Shown piece by piece: positions 1-8,087 of a DNA stretch of 64,000 nucleotides. Within the stretch, counting starts at the first letter, position 1; each line of letters starts with the position of its first letter. The stretch covers positions 1 through 64,000 of the forward strand of contig JAFTPK010000009.1 in assembly GCA_017463325.1 (NCBI GenBank), in the 5' to 3' direction. The notes under the pieces are model-generated. The model saw only the letters and a list, made by a program, of their open reading frames with translations. It searched no databases and was not told the origin of the DNA. The position numbers and the translations under genes are program-made. This DNA is from Clostridia bacterium. Its GTDB lineage: Bacteria > Bacillota > Clostridia > Christensenellales > Borkfalkiaceae.

Positions 1-25
1 GACGGAAGATATCAGTATAGGATAA
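1..25 (+). CDS. 3' end of a TrkH/KtrB-type potassium channel subunit (partial)
   Basis: Only the last seven codons and the stop are in the window. Read from base 2 they give TEDISIG followed by TAA at 23-25. TrkH/KtrB proteins commonly end in a short acidic tail of the form (Y)P-E-x-D-I-x-x-G, and the next gene, 12 bases on, encodes the cytoplasmic KtrA/TrkA partner, so the membrane subunit is expected here. The call rests mainly on this neighbour. Confidence 0.5.
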
Positions 26-37
26 AGGAGAAGAACA

Positions 38-688
38 ATGAAAACAAAGAAAACATACGCAATCTTTGGACTTGGAAGATACGGCACAGCCGTGGCAAGA
101 GAACTTGTAGAGAACGGCATGGAAGTCATTGCCGTAGATACTGAGCAAAGAATCGTCAACGATGCAGCGGCATATCTGCCCGTATGTAAATGCGCTGACG
201 TGACCGATGCGGAGGTCATCTCACGCCTTGGAATTGGAAGTATTGATACGGTCATTGTATGTATGGCAAGTAACCTTGAAGCGAGTGTGATGGCGGTCAC
301 GCTTTGTAAAGAGGCAGGTGTGAAAACCGTTATCGCAAAATGCGCCAATGAGATGCAACAAAAGATATTGCTTCGTGTGGGTGCAGATCAGGTGGTATTT
401 CCCGAGCATGAGTCAGGAATCCGCCTTGCCAAGAATCTCTTAAGCTCTGGCTTCATTGATATGATTTCTTTGTCAAAGGATGTGTCAATGGTTGAGATCG
501 ACGTGAAGGACGAATGGTGCGGTAAGAACTTGATCGAATTGAATCTCCGCAAAAAATACGGCTTCAATATTGTCGCTATCAAGAAAGGCGAGAAAGTCAC
601 CGTAAATATCAACCCCGAACAGGTGCTTGATGCTCAAACTACACTGATTGTGATTGCAAACACAGCAAAATTGGGAAGATTGAAATAA
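38..688 (+). CDS. ktrA: KtrA/TrkA-type potassium uptake regulatory subunit (RCK protein)
   Basis: This 216-residue soluble protein should bind the cytoplasmic face of a Ktr/Trk potassium channel and gate it by binding nucleotide. An N-terminal Rossmann RCK_N (TrkA-N) domain spans about residues 6-125, with the dinucleotide motif FGLGRYGTAVA at 10-20 and an acidic residue at the end of the second strand (AVDTE). A TrkA-C domain follows at about 140-216. The length matches single-RCK KtrA proteins (about 220) rather than two-domain E. coli TrkA (about 458). The start follows an AAGGAG ribosome binding site at 25-30. It is the promoter-distal gene after the channel subunit, whose stop lies 12 bases upstream. 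Confidence 0.9.
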   Translation: MKTKKTYAIFGLGRYGTAVARELVENGMEVIAVDTEQRIVNDAAAYLPVCKCADVTDAEVISRLGIGSIDTVIVCMASNLEASVMAVTLCKEAGVKTVIAKCANEMQQKILLRVGADQVVFPEHESGIRLAKNLLSSGFIDMISLSKDVSMVEIDVKDEWCGKNLIELNLRKKYGFNIVAIKKGEKVTVNINPEQVLDAQTTLIVIANTAKLGRLK

Positions 689-737
689 GACCGTCAAATT
701 CCAATTTATCGAATTAAAACAGGTGTAACCCTTTCAA

Positions 738-836
738 TGAAATTTATGCCTGACGGCATAAGTGAAATAATAAGATTATGAAATATCCTGCGGATATGAA
801 ATATACTTCGTATATGGCGGCATAAATTTTATTTCA
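738..836. repeat. MITE-like element made of nested short palindromes
   Basis: This occupies the 300-base spacer 689-988. The ends are inverted: TGAAATTTATGCC at 738-750 matches GGCATAAATTT...ATTTCA at 819-836. Between them are perfect mini-hairpins: ATATCC-TGC-GGATAT (783-797) and ATATAC-TTC-GTATAT (801-815), separated by ATGAA linkers. No coding sequence is seen. The rest of the spacer is AT-rich, with a small palindrome TAACG-GTAAA-CGTTA near 930-945 that may be an operator for the next gene. Confidence 0.65.
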
Positions 837-988
837 TATTTCTTGCAATATTTCATTAAATATGTTAAACTAAATTAAAGATGTATAAAGGAAAGAAATA
901 TAAATTAGTAAATTTATCAATGGATTTAACGGTAAACGTTATTTAATTTTGCGAAAAAATAAAAAGATATTGTAAGGATCGAGAGAAA

Positions 989-2314
989 ATGAAAAAAACA
1001 ACTTTTAGTTATCAAAGAGAGAAAAAGCAAAATCCGTATATCGGTTTTACGAGCTTTCAGCATTTCAGAAACGACGAACTGTATTCCGATTTAGTGGTAA
1101 AGCCCGAAAATAATATGACGGAAACGGAGCACGTGGAGTGTTATCCCGTGCCTGCCTACGTGGAAGAAAAAGGGCGAGCGCAAGGTTACTATCCCGATTG
1201 TTCCGTCGTGTATATTCGTATTCTTTGGAAGGAGTTTGAACCTCAGGAAGGAGTATACAGGTACGAGTTTATTGAGGATATTTTGCGTAAAGCAAAGGAA
1301 AACGACCAAACGGTGATGTTTAGAATTATGCAGCACAGCACGCGTGAAAGCGACGACGTACCCGATTGGTTAAAGACGAAAATCGACTGTCCGGCACGCC
1401 CCGAAGGAATGAGAGTAAAGGACTGTCCGAAAGACCCGAAATTCTTGGAATATTTTGGGAGAGCGGTACGCGCATTTGGCGAACGTTTTGATAGTGATCC
1501 TACGCTGGCATTTGTGGATATTTCCCTGCCCGGGTCTTGGGGGGAGGGCAGTCACGTGGACTGGTTTACCCAAGAACAGCTTGCAAAGTTTGTAGATATT
1601 TACACGGACGTGTTTAAAAATACCTTATTGATAGGGCAAACCTGTATTCCTTGGCTTGTGAAACATTCCAACGAAAAGACATCAATGGGTTGGCGTGCGG
1701 ACTGTATCGGTAGACCGAATTTGACCTATGAAAATTTACCGCCTCGCGTAGAAAAAATGGGCGATATTTGGAAAAAAGGACACGTATCCTTTGAGGCGTA
1801 CTGGTGGCTTGGCGAATGGAAGCGCCAAGGCTGGGATTTGGATAAAATCATGCAGACTTTGCTTTCGTGGCACGTCAGTACCTTTAATGCAAAATCCTTG
1901 CCTATCCCTTGGGAATGGAAAGATAAAATCGACGAATGGATAGCAAAGATGGGCTATCATTTCGTTATTGACGAAGTAGAAACGGAAGAGATTGTAAAAC
2001 GTGGCGAAAACTTATCGTTAAGACTTGTTATTGAGAATGTAGGGGTTGCGCCGATTTATCATAAATTACCGCTGTATATCCGTTTAAAAAATAGTGAAAA
2101 CGAAAAGACGTTTGAAACAGACGTGGATATTCGCAAGTGGATTGAGGGTAAATATGAAGAGGAGATAGAGCTTTCTATTCCGAAAGATTTACTGCGCGGG
2201 GAATACGAATTGCAAATCGGTATCGGCGGAAACGGCGAAGAAAGCGTGGTATTTGCGACGAATGCAATGCAAGACGGCGAATACAGCGTATTGACGAAGA
2301 TTACAGTCGACTAA
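989..2314 (+). CDS. DUF4832-type glycoside hydrolase-like protein
   Basis: 441 residues with no signal peptide. About residues 10-330 read as a (beta/alpha)8 glycosidase-like barrel: aromatic-rich strands such as SVVYIRILWKEFEPQEG (GH-A clan style) and GSWGEG, whose glutamate is a candidate catalytic acid. About 335-441 is an Ig-like domain, with ENVGVAPIYHKLPLYI typical of the DUF4832 C-terminal module. The family is poorly characterised and usually sits in carbohydrate loci; the substrate is unknown. The start has AAGGA at 974-978. The gene stands alone between a repeat-containing spacer and a small unknown gene, and no transporter is adjacent, so a cytoplasmic role on an imported or endogenous glycan is inference only. 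Confidence 0.65.
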   Translation: MKKTTFSYQREKKQNPYIGFTSFQHFRNDELYSDLVVKPENNMTETEHVECYPVPAYVEEKGRAQGYYPDCSVVYIRILWKEFEPQEGVYRYEFIEDILRKAKENDQTVMFRIMQHSTRESDDVPDWLKTKIDCPARPEGMRVKDCPKDPKFLEYFGRAVRAFGERFDSDPTLAFVDISLPGSWGEGSHVDWFTQEQLAKFVDIYTDVFKNTLLIGQTCIPWLVKHSNEKTSMGWRADCIGRPNLTYENLPPRVEKMGDIWKKGHVSFEAYWWLGEWKRQGWDLDKIMQTLLSWHVSTFNAKSLPIPWEWKDKIDEWIAKMGYHFVIDEVETEEIVKRGENLSLRLVIENVGVAPIYHKLPLYIRLKNSENEKTFETDVDIRKWIEGKYEEEIELSIPKDLLRGEYELQIGIGGNGEESVVFATNAMQDGEYSVLTKITVD

Positions 2315-2358
2315 AAAATTTTTTTGGGAAGTCGTTATTGTAGTGTTGGGAGGGTTTT

Positions 2359-2646
2359 ATGAGAGAGGGAACCAGCGGTTTTTGGGTCACCAAAACAAAA
2401 GGACAGATAAGTATCGGATACGAGGATTACGGCGTGTCCGAATTCGGTGGCGGTGATTTTGAAAAAACGTATTATTTCAACAAGGAAAATTCAAAAAAAT
2501 TTCTGCTTGCCTTGAAAAAAGAATATAAAGGCTCGTTGGAGAAAATGATTGAAACGGCGTTTGGAAAAAATTTCAACGATCCGCTTTTTTGGGAATTTTG
2601 TAAAAAGCACGGGATAGAATATTCTTCTTCTACTTGGAGCGGTTAG
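2359..2646 (+). CDS. Small hypothetical protein
   Basis: A 95-residue protein I do not recognise. It starts after a strong GGGAGGG ribosome binding site (2348-2354), so it is probably translated. It is rich in Phe, Tyr, Gly and Lys; the N-terminal half (residues 1-40) looks like beta strands (TKGQISIGYEDYG, GDFEKTYYF) and the rest is helical (NSKKFLLALKKEYKGSLEKMIETAF is one amphipathic stretch at about 45-70), ending FCKKHGIEYSSSTW. It has no signal or membrane segment. It lies 44 bases after the DUF4832 gene and is followed by a terminator, so it is likely the last gene of that transcript. Confidence 0.6.
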   Translation: MREGTSGFWVTKTKGQISIGYEDYGVSEFGGGDFEKTYYFNKENSKKFLLALKKEYKGSLEKMIETAFGKNFNDPLFWEFCKKHGIEYSSSTWSG

Positions 2647-2700
2647 GTTTTGGAAAAGTTCTACGGCAGGGTATAAATTTTTTATATTATTTCACGCATA

Positions 2701-2727
2701 AACGCGGCTTTTAAGGCCGCGTTTTTT
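2701..2727 (+). terminator. Rho-independent terminator
   Basis: Stem ACGCGGC / GCCGCGT with a short loop (2702-2722) runs straight into TTTTTT. It ends the transcript of the two preceding genes. Confidence 0.85.
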
Positions 2728-2824
2728 ATGTTTAAAGGGCTTTTTAAGTGGGCTTATAATCAAAAAAACAAATAAAACAAATCAAAAAAGTTGATATAAT
2801 TTTCATTTTTCTCCTTAAAAACCG

Positions 2825-2853
2825 TTGCAATTATTAAAATCCTGTGTTATACT
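2825..2853 (+). promoter_or_regulatory. aspA promoter
   Basis: TTGCAA at 2825-2830, a 17-base spacer and TATACT at 2848-2853, about 40 bases before the aspA start. Confidence 0.6.
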
Positions 2854-2891
2854 ATACGTGTAAAGTTTGAGCGAAGGAGAAGACTGAAAAA

Positions 2892-4268
2892 ATGAGAATG
2901 GAAAGTGACTCGATCGGTGTGATGGAGGTGCCGACCGATGCCTATTACGGCGTGCAGACCTTGCGCGGATTTGAAAATTTCCAAATTACGGGCAACCGCA
3001 TGAACGGTTCGTTCGTTAAAAATATCGTCCGTATTAAAAAAGCGGCGGCGATCGTCAATGGGAAATGCGGGTACATAGACGGGGCGATCGCGAATGTAAT
3101 CGTAGTTGCCGCAGACGAGGCGCTTGCGGGGAAATTTGACGGCGACTTTATTACGGACGCGGTGCAGGGCGGCGCAGGTACGACGGTGAATATGAACGTC
3201 AACGAAGTGCTTGCCAACCGCGCGACAGAGCTTTTGGGGGGCAAAAAGGGAGAATATCTTTGCCACCCGAACGATCACGTGAACGCCTCGCAATCCACCA
3301 ACGACGTCATTCCTACGGCGGGAAAACTGACGGTGCTGGAACTTACGGACGGGCTTTTGGACGCTCTTGGCGAATTGATTATCGCCTTGGAAGAAAAGGG
3401 CAGGGAGTTCGACGGGATTGTGAAAATGGGTAGAACGCAATTACAGGACGCCGTACCCGTTCGCTTGGGACAAGAGTTTAACGCTTACGCGTCCGCGCTC
3501 AAACGGGACATGGCGCGGCTTACCTATGCGTTGAAGGAAATGACCGTCGTCAATTTAGGCGGCTCGGCAATCGGCACCTCCGTCAACGTCGGACGGGAAT
3601 ATTTAAAGGGGATCGTAGGGGAGCTTTCGGCGCAGAGTGGCAGAGCGTTGCTTCGCGCGGAAGATTTAATTGACGCGACGCAAAACGTAGACGGGTTCGT
3701 GTCCGTTTCGGGCAGTTTAAAGGCGTGCGCCGTTAATTTGTCCAAAATGTGCAACGATTTGCGCCTGATGTCGAGCGGTCCTAAGACAGGGTTAAGCGAG
3801 ATTACGTTGCCTGCTAAACAGAACGGCTCTTCCATTATGCCCGGCAAGATCAACCCCGTGATTCCCGAGGTGGTTTCGCAGGTGGCATTTCTTGTGATTG
3901 GCAACGATATGACGATCGCTATGGCGGCAGAGGGAGGGCAGTTGGAATTGAACGCGTTCGAGCCTGTGATTTTTTATAAGCTGTTCGAGTCGATCGTCTG
4001 TCTTACCAACGCGGTGCGGACGCTGACGAAAAACTGTATCGTAGGCATTACGGCAAGTAAGGCGCGCTGCGAGCAATTGACCTACGAAAGCGTGGGCGTC
4101 GTGACTGCGCTCTGCCCCTATTTAGGATATAAAAAATCGGCTGAACTTGCCAAGGAGGCGTTGAAAAAGAACGTCAAAATCAAAGATTTGATCTTGCAGT
4201 ACGGCCTGATGGAGGAGGGACAGCTTGCAAGGATACTCGACCCTTACGCTATGACGAAAAACGACTAA
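2892..4268 (+). CDS. aspA: Aspartate ammonia-lyase (aspartase)
   Basis: This cytoplasmic homotetramer interconverts aspartate with fumarate and ammonia. The 458 residues span the fumarase/aspartase superfamily, with the signature GSSIMPGKINPVIPE at about 315-329 holding the catalytic serine loop. The aspartase-type opening DSIGVMEVPTDAYYGVQT and the late motif NCIVGITA favour aspartase over class II fumarase. Expected length is about 470. Start is after GAAGGAGA (2873-2880); a second ATG at 2898 is possible. It is monocistronic, with its own promoter and terminator. Fumarase or another lyase cannot be excluded from sequence alone. Confidence 0.85.
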   Translation: MRMESDSIGVMEVPTDAYYGVQTLRGFENFQITGNRMNGSFVKNIVRIKKAAAIVNGKCGYIDGAIANVIVVAADEALAGKFDGDFITDAVQGGAGTTVNMNVNEVLANRATELLGGKKGEYLCHPNDHVNASQSTNDVIPTAGKLTVLELTDGLLDALGELIIALEEKGREFDGIVKMGRTQLQDAVPVRLGQEFNAYASALKRDMARLTYALKEMTVVNLGGSAIGTSVNVGREYLKGIVGELSAQSGRALLRAEDLIDATQNVDGFVSVSGSLKACAVNLSKMCNDLRLMSSGPKTGLSEITLPAKQNGSSIMPGKINPVIPEVVSQVAFLVIGNDMTIAMAAEGGQLELNAFEPVIFYKLFESIVCLTNAVRTLTKNCIVGITASKARCEQLTYESVGVVTALCPYLGYKKSAELAKEALKKNVKIKDLILQYGLMEEGQLARILDPYAMTKND

Positions 4269-4280
4269 AACGCTCCACAA

Positions 4281-4312
4281 GAAAAAGCCTTTTGCGAGGC
4301 TTTTTCTTTTTT
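4281..4312 (+). terminator. aspA terminator
   Basis: Stem GAAAAAGCC / GGCTTTTTC followed by a T-rich tract; the A-rich 5' arm could also make it work on the minus strand. Confidence 0.8.
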
Positions 4313-4358
4313 CGGGGGATTTTATCAAAAATTCACAAAAAAACGACGAGCGGTAGAA

Positions 4359-4392
4359 TTGACAAAAGGGAAATTTTATGATAGACTATAAT
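4359..4392 (+). promoter_or_regulatory. Promoter of the DUF1538/PII-like operon
   Basis: TTGACA at 4359-4364. With a 17-base spacer the -10 would be TAGACT (4382-4387); a better TATAAT lies at 4387-4392 but is spaced 22 bases away. Confidence 0.55.
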
Positions 4393-4417
4393 AAAGAATA
4401 AGCGTTAAGGAAAGAAA

Positions 4418-5944
4418 ATGAACCGTATTAAAAGCGTCGTAATGGAATCTATGTCATCCGTGCTGCCTATCGCGGCGATCGTTTTGCTTCTCAGCATCAC
4501 GATTGCGCCGATCAGCGCGGGTATTCTCGTGCAATTTTTGTTCGGGACGCTTTTACTTATTATCGGTATGAGCTTTTTCACCATAGGCTCCACCCTTTCC
4601 ATGCAGCCGCTTGGCGAGGGGATCGGCGTACAGGTGGGAAAATCCAAGAAAATTTTCTTTTCGTTGATCGTTTGTTTTCTTTTAGGAATGTTGATCACGA
4701 TTGCAGAACCCGATTTGCAAGTTCTTGCGGAGCAGGTGCCGTCCATTCCAAATATGACGCTGATCGTTTGTGTTGCGGTGGGCGTGGGGATTTTCCTTTC
4801 CGTCGCCGTTTGGCGGGCGAAAAAAGGGGTGCCCCTTTCCAGACTTTTAATCGTTTTCTACGCGGCGGTGTTTTTGCTCACCTTTTTCGTGGCGGCAGAT
4901 TTTATCCCGACGGCGTTCGACTCGGGCGGGGTGACGACGGGGCCGATCACGGTGCCGTTTATTATGGCGCTCGGCGCGGGTGTTGCGGGCGCGGGGAAAG
5001 ACAGCAGCAAATCGGGGGAGAACAGCTTCGGTCTTGTCGCGCTTTGCAGTATCGGTCCTATTTTGTCCGTGCTCGTTTTAAGTCTGTTTTTCGACGCGCA
5101 AGCGGAAACGACGCAAACGGTGATCGTTGCGGCGGGTACGACGCAGGAGGCGTTTTTGAGCTTTGTGTACGCATTCCCTGCCTATTTAAAGGAAGTGGCG
5201 ATTGCATTTCTTCCTATCGTCGCGCTGTTTTTCCTGTATCAAATCGTATTTAGAAGATTTCATAAGAGCCAAGTATTGAGAATGTGCGTGGGGTTCGTAT
5301 ACACGTACGTGGGACTGGTACTCTTCCTTTGCGGCGCGAACGTTGGGTTTATGCCCGTAGGGAAGCTGATCGGCTCGGGGATCGTTTCGGGCGGCACGGC
5401 GTGGTGGCTGATCCCGATCGGTATGCTCATGGGGTATTTTGTCGTTTCGGCAGAGCCTGCCGTTCATTCCTTAAAGACGCAGGTCGAGGAGGTGACCAAC
5501 GGTGCCATTTCTCGCCGTTCGATCGGTCTTGCGCTTTCCATCGGCGTTGCCGTTTCGGTGGGACTGTCTATGCTCCGCGTGCTACTGGGCATTTCCATTT
5601 TGCCTTTCTTGATCGGCGGGTACGCCATTTCTCTTGCGATCAGCTTTTTCGTCCCGCACATCTATACGGGGATCGCGTTCGACTCGGGCGGCGTTGCCAG
5701 CGGCCCTATGACGACAACGTTTATTCTTCCGTTCGCGGTGGGCGCGTGCGAGGCGATCGGCGGCAATATCATGACGGACGCGTTCGGGATCGTTGCATTT
5801 ATCGCCATGACTCCGCTTATCACTATTCAGGTGCTTGGTCTTGTGTCCAAGGTAAGGGCGGCGCGCCGTTTGAAGAAAACGCGTGAAGAGCTGGGGCAGG
5901 TATGCGACGACATGCTTTATTACGAAGAGGAGGCGGGCGCATGA
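4418..5944 (+). CDS. DUF1538 integral membrane protein (probable cation transporter)
   Basis: 508 residues with about a dozen hydrophobic segments. The protein is an internal duplication: FDSGGVTTGPITVPF near residue 167 recurs as FDSGGVASGPMTTTF near residue 422, each followed by a glycine-rich helix, suggesting two inverted or repeated DUF1538 halves in one chain. To my knowledge the family has been linked to Na+(Li+,K+)/H+ antiport through a two-gene form (UmpAB); here both halves are fused. Function in this organism is inference. It overlaps the next gene by ATGA (5941-5944), so membrane protein and PII-like protein are translationally coupled, suggesting nucleotide- or metabolite-controlled transport. 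Confidence 0.8.
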   Translation: MNRIKSVVMESMSSVLPIAAIVLLLSITIAPISAGILVQFLFGTLLLIIGMSFFTIGSTLSMQPLGEGIGVQVGKSKKIFFSLIVCFLLGMLITIAEPDLQVLAEQVPSIPNMTLIVCVAVGVGIFLSVAVWRAKKGVPLSRLLIVFYAAVFLLTFFVAADFIPTAFDSGGVTTGPITVPFIMALGAGVAGAGKDSSKSGENSFGLVALCSIGPILSVLVLSLFFDAQAETTQTVIVAAGTTQEAFLSFVYAFPAYLKEVAIAFLPIVALFFLYQIVFRRFHKSQVLRMCVGFVYTYVGLVLFLCGANVGFMPVGKLIGSGIVSGGTAWWLIPIGMLMGYFVVSAEPAVHSLKTQVEEVTNGAISRRSIGLALSIGVAVSVGLSMLRVLLGISILPFLIGGYAISLAISFFVPHIYTGIAFDSGGVASGPMTTTFILPFAVGACEAIGGNIMTDAFGIVAFIAMTPLITIQVLGLVSKVRAARRLKKTREELGQVCDDMLYYEEEAGA

Positions 5945-6603
5945 ATAAGATAAAAATACTGTTTTCTATCGTTGAGCGCGGCAAGGGTAAGGAATTGATC
6001 GAGCTGCTTAACGCCCGCGGGATCCGCTTTCATTTACAAACGGTAGGGCACGGCACAGCGCCGTCGGAAATGAAGGATATTTTCGGGCTGGTCAATAGTG
6101 AAAAAGACGTCGTGATCAGTCTTGCGTCGGAGCGTGCGTTGGCGTCGTTTGCGGCAGAACAAGGACAGGTGGTTGGAAAAAATACGCATTACGGCGGACT
6201 GACAATGATCACGCGGTTGACGGCGATCGGTCGTGTGACGGCAGAGATCCTCGAACGCGGGGTCGCCTTGGAAAAAGGAGGAAAACGAAAGGTGGATAAC
6301 GAACGTAAATACGAGATGATTTTTATTTCCGTCAATCAAGGGTATTCGGAAGAGGTGATGAAGACGGCGAAAAAAGCGGGCGCGACGGGGGGTACCGTCA
6401 TGCGCGGACGTCTTGCGGGGCTGGAACGGCTGGACGGCTATGGCGACGAGGAGGCGAGCGAGGAAAGAGAAATTATTTCCATTCTTGCGCCCGTAGCGTC
6501 GCGTAAGGAAATCATGGAGAGCGTGAACGCTGAATTCGGGCTTTCAACGAAAGCCAAAGGCACGGTGTGCGCCGTACCCGTGGAAAAGGCGTTTAAAATT
6601 TAA
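5941..6603 (+). CDS. Tandem PII-like (GlnB-fold) regulatory protein
   Basis: The start overlaps the upstream stop; a longer upstream reading is only a shadow of the membrane gene. 220 residues appear to hold two PII-like ferredoxin folds: residues 1-100 (KIKILFSIVERGKGKELIEL then GIRFHLQTVGHGTA) and about 118-220 (EMIFISVNQGYSEEVMKTAK, then AGATGGTVMRGR). The T-loop tyrosine of classical GlnB is not evident, so uridylylation is unlikely. Close coupling to DUF1538 suggests it senses a small ligand and gates the transporter, as PII-like proteins do for other transporters. A terminator follows. Confidence 0.75.
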   Translation: MNKIKILFSIVERGKGKELIELLNARGIRFHLQTVGHGTAPSEMKDIFGLVNSEKDVVISLASERALASFAAEQGQVVGKNTHYGGLTMITRLTAIGRVTAEILERGVALEKGGKRKVDNERKYEMIFISVNQGYSEEVMKTAKKAGATGGTVMRGRLAGLERLDGYGDEEASEEREIISILAPVASRKEIMESVNAEFGLSTKAKGTVCAVPVEKAFKI

Positions 6604-6612
6604 TCGAAACAC

Positions 6613-6639
6613 GGCCGCCTATCAGGCGGTCGATTTTTT
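6613..6639 (+). terminator. Terminator of the DUF1538/PII-like operon
   Basis: Stem GGCCGCCT-ATC-AGGCGGTC followed by GATTTTTT. Confidence 0.8.
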
Positions 6640-6680
6640 ACGATTGCTGTAATAGTTGGAAAAATGCGATCGTTTTTATA

Positions 6681-6709
6681 TTGACAACTCGTTTCGGGTG
6701 TGATAGAAT
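6681..6709 (+). promoter_or_regulatory. Phosphofructokinase promoter
   Basis: TTGACA (6681-6686), 17-base spacer, TAGAAT (6704-6709). Confidence 0.7.
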
Positions 6710-6736
6710 AAAGAAAAATTTTAGGAGGCGGAAAAA

Positions 6737-7954
6737 ATGAACGTAATCGTAGGACAGTCGGGCGGACCGACTTCGGTGATCAACGCAAGTCTTGCGGGGG
6801 TGTATCAAGCGGCGAGAAAGGCGGGCGCGGAAAAGGTGTACGGTATGGAGAACGGGATTGCGGGACTTTTAGAGGGTCGGCTTTTAGACCTGAACGCTTT
6901 ACTTGATGAGGAAATCAAGATCGAGCTGTTAAAACGCACGCCCTCCTCCTTTTTGGGGAGCTGTCGTTATAAGCTGAAAAAAGCGGAAGAGGACGAGTCG
7001 GAATACAAAAAAGTCTTTTCCCTTTTAGAGCAGTATCAGATCGGTTGGTTTTTCTATATCGGCGGCAACGACAGTATGGACACAATTTCCAAGCTCTCCG
7101 AGTACGGGAAAAGGATAGGCAGCCCGATTCGTTTCGTCGGCGTGCCGAAAACGATAGACAACGACTTGATGATCACCGACCATACCCCGGGGTACGGGAG
7201 CGCGGCGAAATTCGTGGCGACGGTGATGAAAGAAATCATAAGAGATGCCACCGTGTACGGAACGAACTACGTTACGATTGTGGAAATCATGGGTAGAAAC
7301 GCGGGTTGGCTGACGGCGGCCAGCGCACTTGCGCGGGGGGAGGACTCTGAGGGCGTCGATATGATCTGCTTGCCCGAGATCCCGTTCACCGTCGAGGGCT
7401 TTTTAAAGAAAGTGACGGCTATGCAAAAGAAAAAAAAGAGTATCGTGATCGCGGTGAGCGAGGGGGTGAAGCTGCCCGACGGGCGGTACGTGTGCGAGCT
7501 GTCGGATAACGTGCAGGACGTCGATTCGTTCGGACATAAAAAATTGACGGGTACGGCACGCTATCTTGCCAACGAGTGTGCCAAGGCGCTTAATACCAAG
7601 ACCCGCGCGATCGAGCTTTCCACTCTGCAACGCTGCTGCGGGCATTTGACCAGTCGCACGGATATTACGGAGGCGTATCAGGTGGGCGGCGCGGCGGTGC
7701 TTGCGGCGCAAAGCGGAAAGAGCGGCGTGGCAATCACCCTCGTTCGGCTTTCCGATAAGCCCTATCAATGCACGACGGGAACGGTGGAAATTGAGAGGAT
7801 TGCGAATTTTGAGAAAAAGATCCCCGTCGAATGGATCAATTCAACTCATACCGATATGTTGCCCCCTTTCCTTGACTACGCCCGTCCGCTCATTCAAGCG
7901 GAGCTGCCGCCTTTTTACGTGGACGGACTTCCCTATCATATCACCGCTAATTAA
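6737..7954 (+). CDS. Pyrophosphate-dependent 6-phosphofructokinase
   Basis: It phosphorylates fructose 6-phosphate in glycolysis. The 405-residue chain starts with the phosphate loop GQSGGPTSVIN (7-17). Two diagnostic positions point to pyrophosphate rather than ATP: the GG-D-G-S motif of ATP enzymes is GGNDS here (about 112-116), with Asp at the position that blocks ATP, and GVPKTIDND (about 135-143) carries the Lys typical of PPi enzymes; ATP-PFKs usually have Gly at both sites. The Asn in GGNDS, where most families have Asp, is slightly unusual. RBS AGGAGG sits at 6723-6728. The gene is monocistronic with its own promoter and terminator. Confidence 0.85.
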   Translation: MNVIVGQSGGPTSVINASLAGVYQAARKAGAEKVYGMENGIAGLLEGRLLDLNALLDEEIKIELLKRTPSSFLGSCRYKLKKAEEDESEYKKVFSLLEQYQIGWFFYIGGNDSMDTISKLSEYGKRIGSPIRFVGVPKTIDNDLMITDHTPGYGSAAKFVATVMKEIIRDATVYGTNYVTIVEIMGRNAGWLTAASALARGEDSEGVDMICLPEIPFTVEGFLKKVTAMQKKKKSIVIAVSEGVKLPDGRYVCELSDNVQDVDSFGHKKLTGTARYLANECAKALNTKTRAIELSTLQRCCGHLTSRTDITEAYQVGGAAVLAAQSGKSGVAITLVRLSDKPYQCTTGTVEIERIANFEKKIPVEWINSTHTDMLPPFLDYARPLIQAELPPFYVDGLPYHITAN

Positions 7955-7959
7955 AGCTT

Positions 7960-7994
7960 GCTCACCCGTTGCGGCGGGTGAGCAAATATTTTTT
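7960..7994 (+). terminator. Phosphofructokinase terminator
   Basis: Stem GCTCACCCG / CGGGTGAGC (7960-7983) followed by AAATATTTTTT. Confidence 0.8.
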
Positions 7995-8024
7995 ATAAAA
8001 AATATTTTTTTGGCTGCGTTTTGT

Positions 8025-8053
8025 TTTACTTTTTCGAGGGAAAGTTTTATAAT
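8025..8053 (+). promoter_or_regulatory. Promoter of the OB-fold lipoprotein gene
   Basis: TTTACT (8025-8030), 17-base spacer, TATAAT (8048-8053). Confidence 0.55.
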
Positions 8054-8087
8054 AGAGAAAGAAAACGTATAAGGAGTGGTTTTACAA

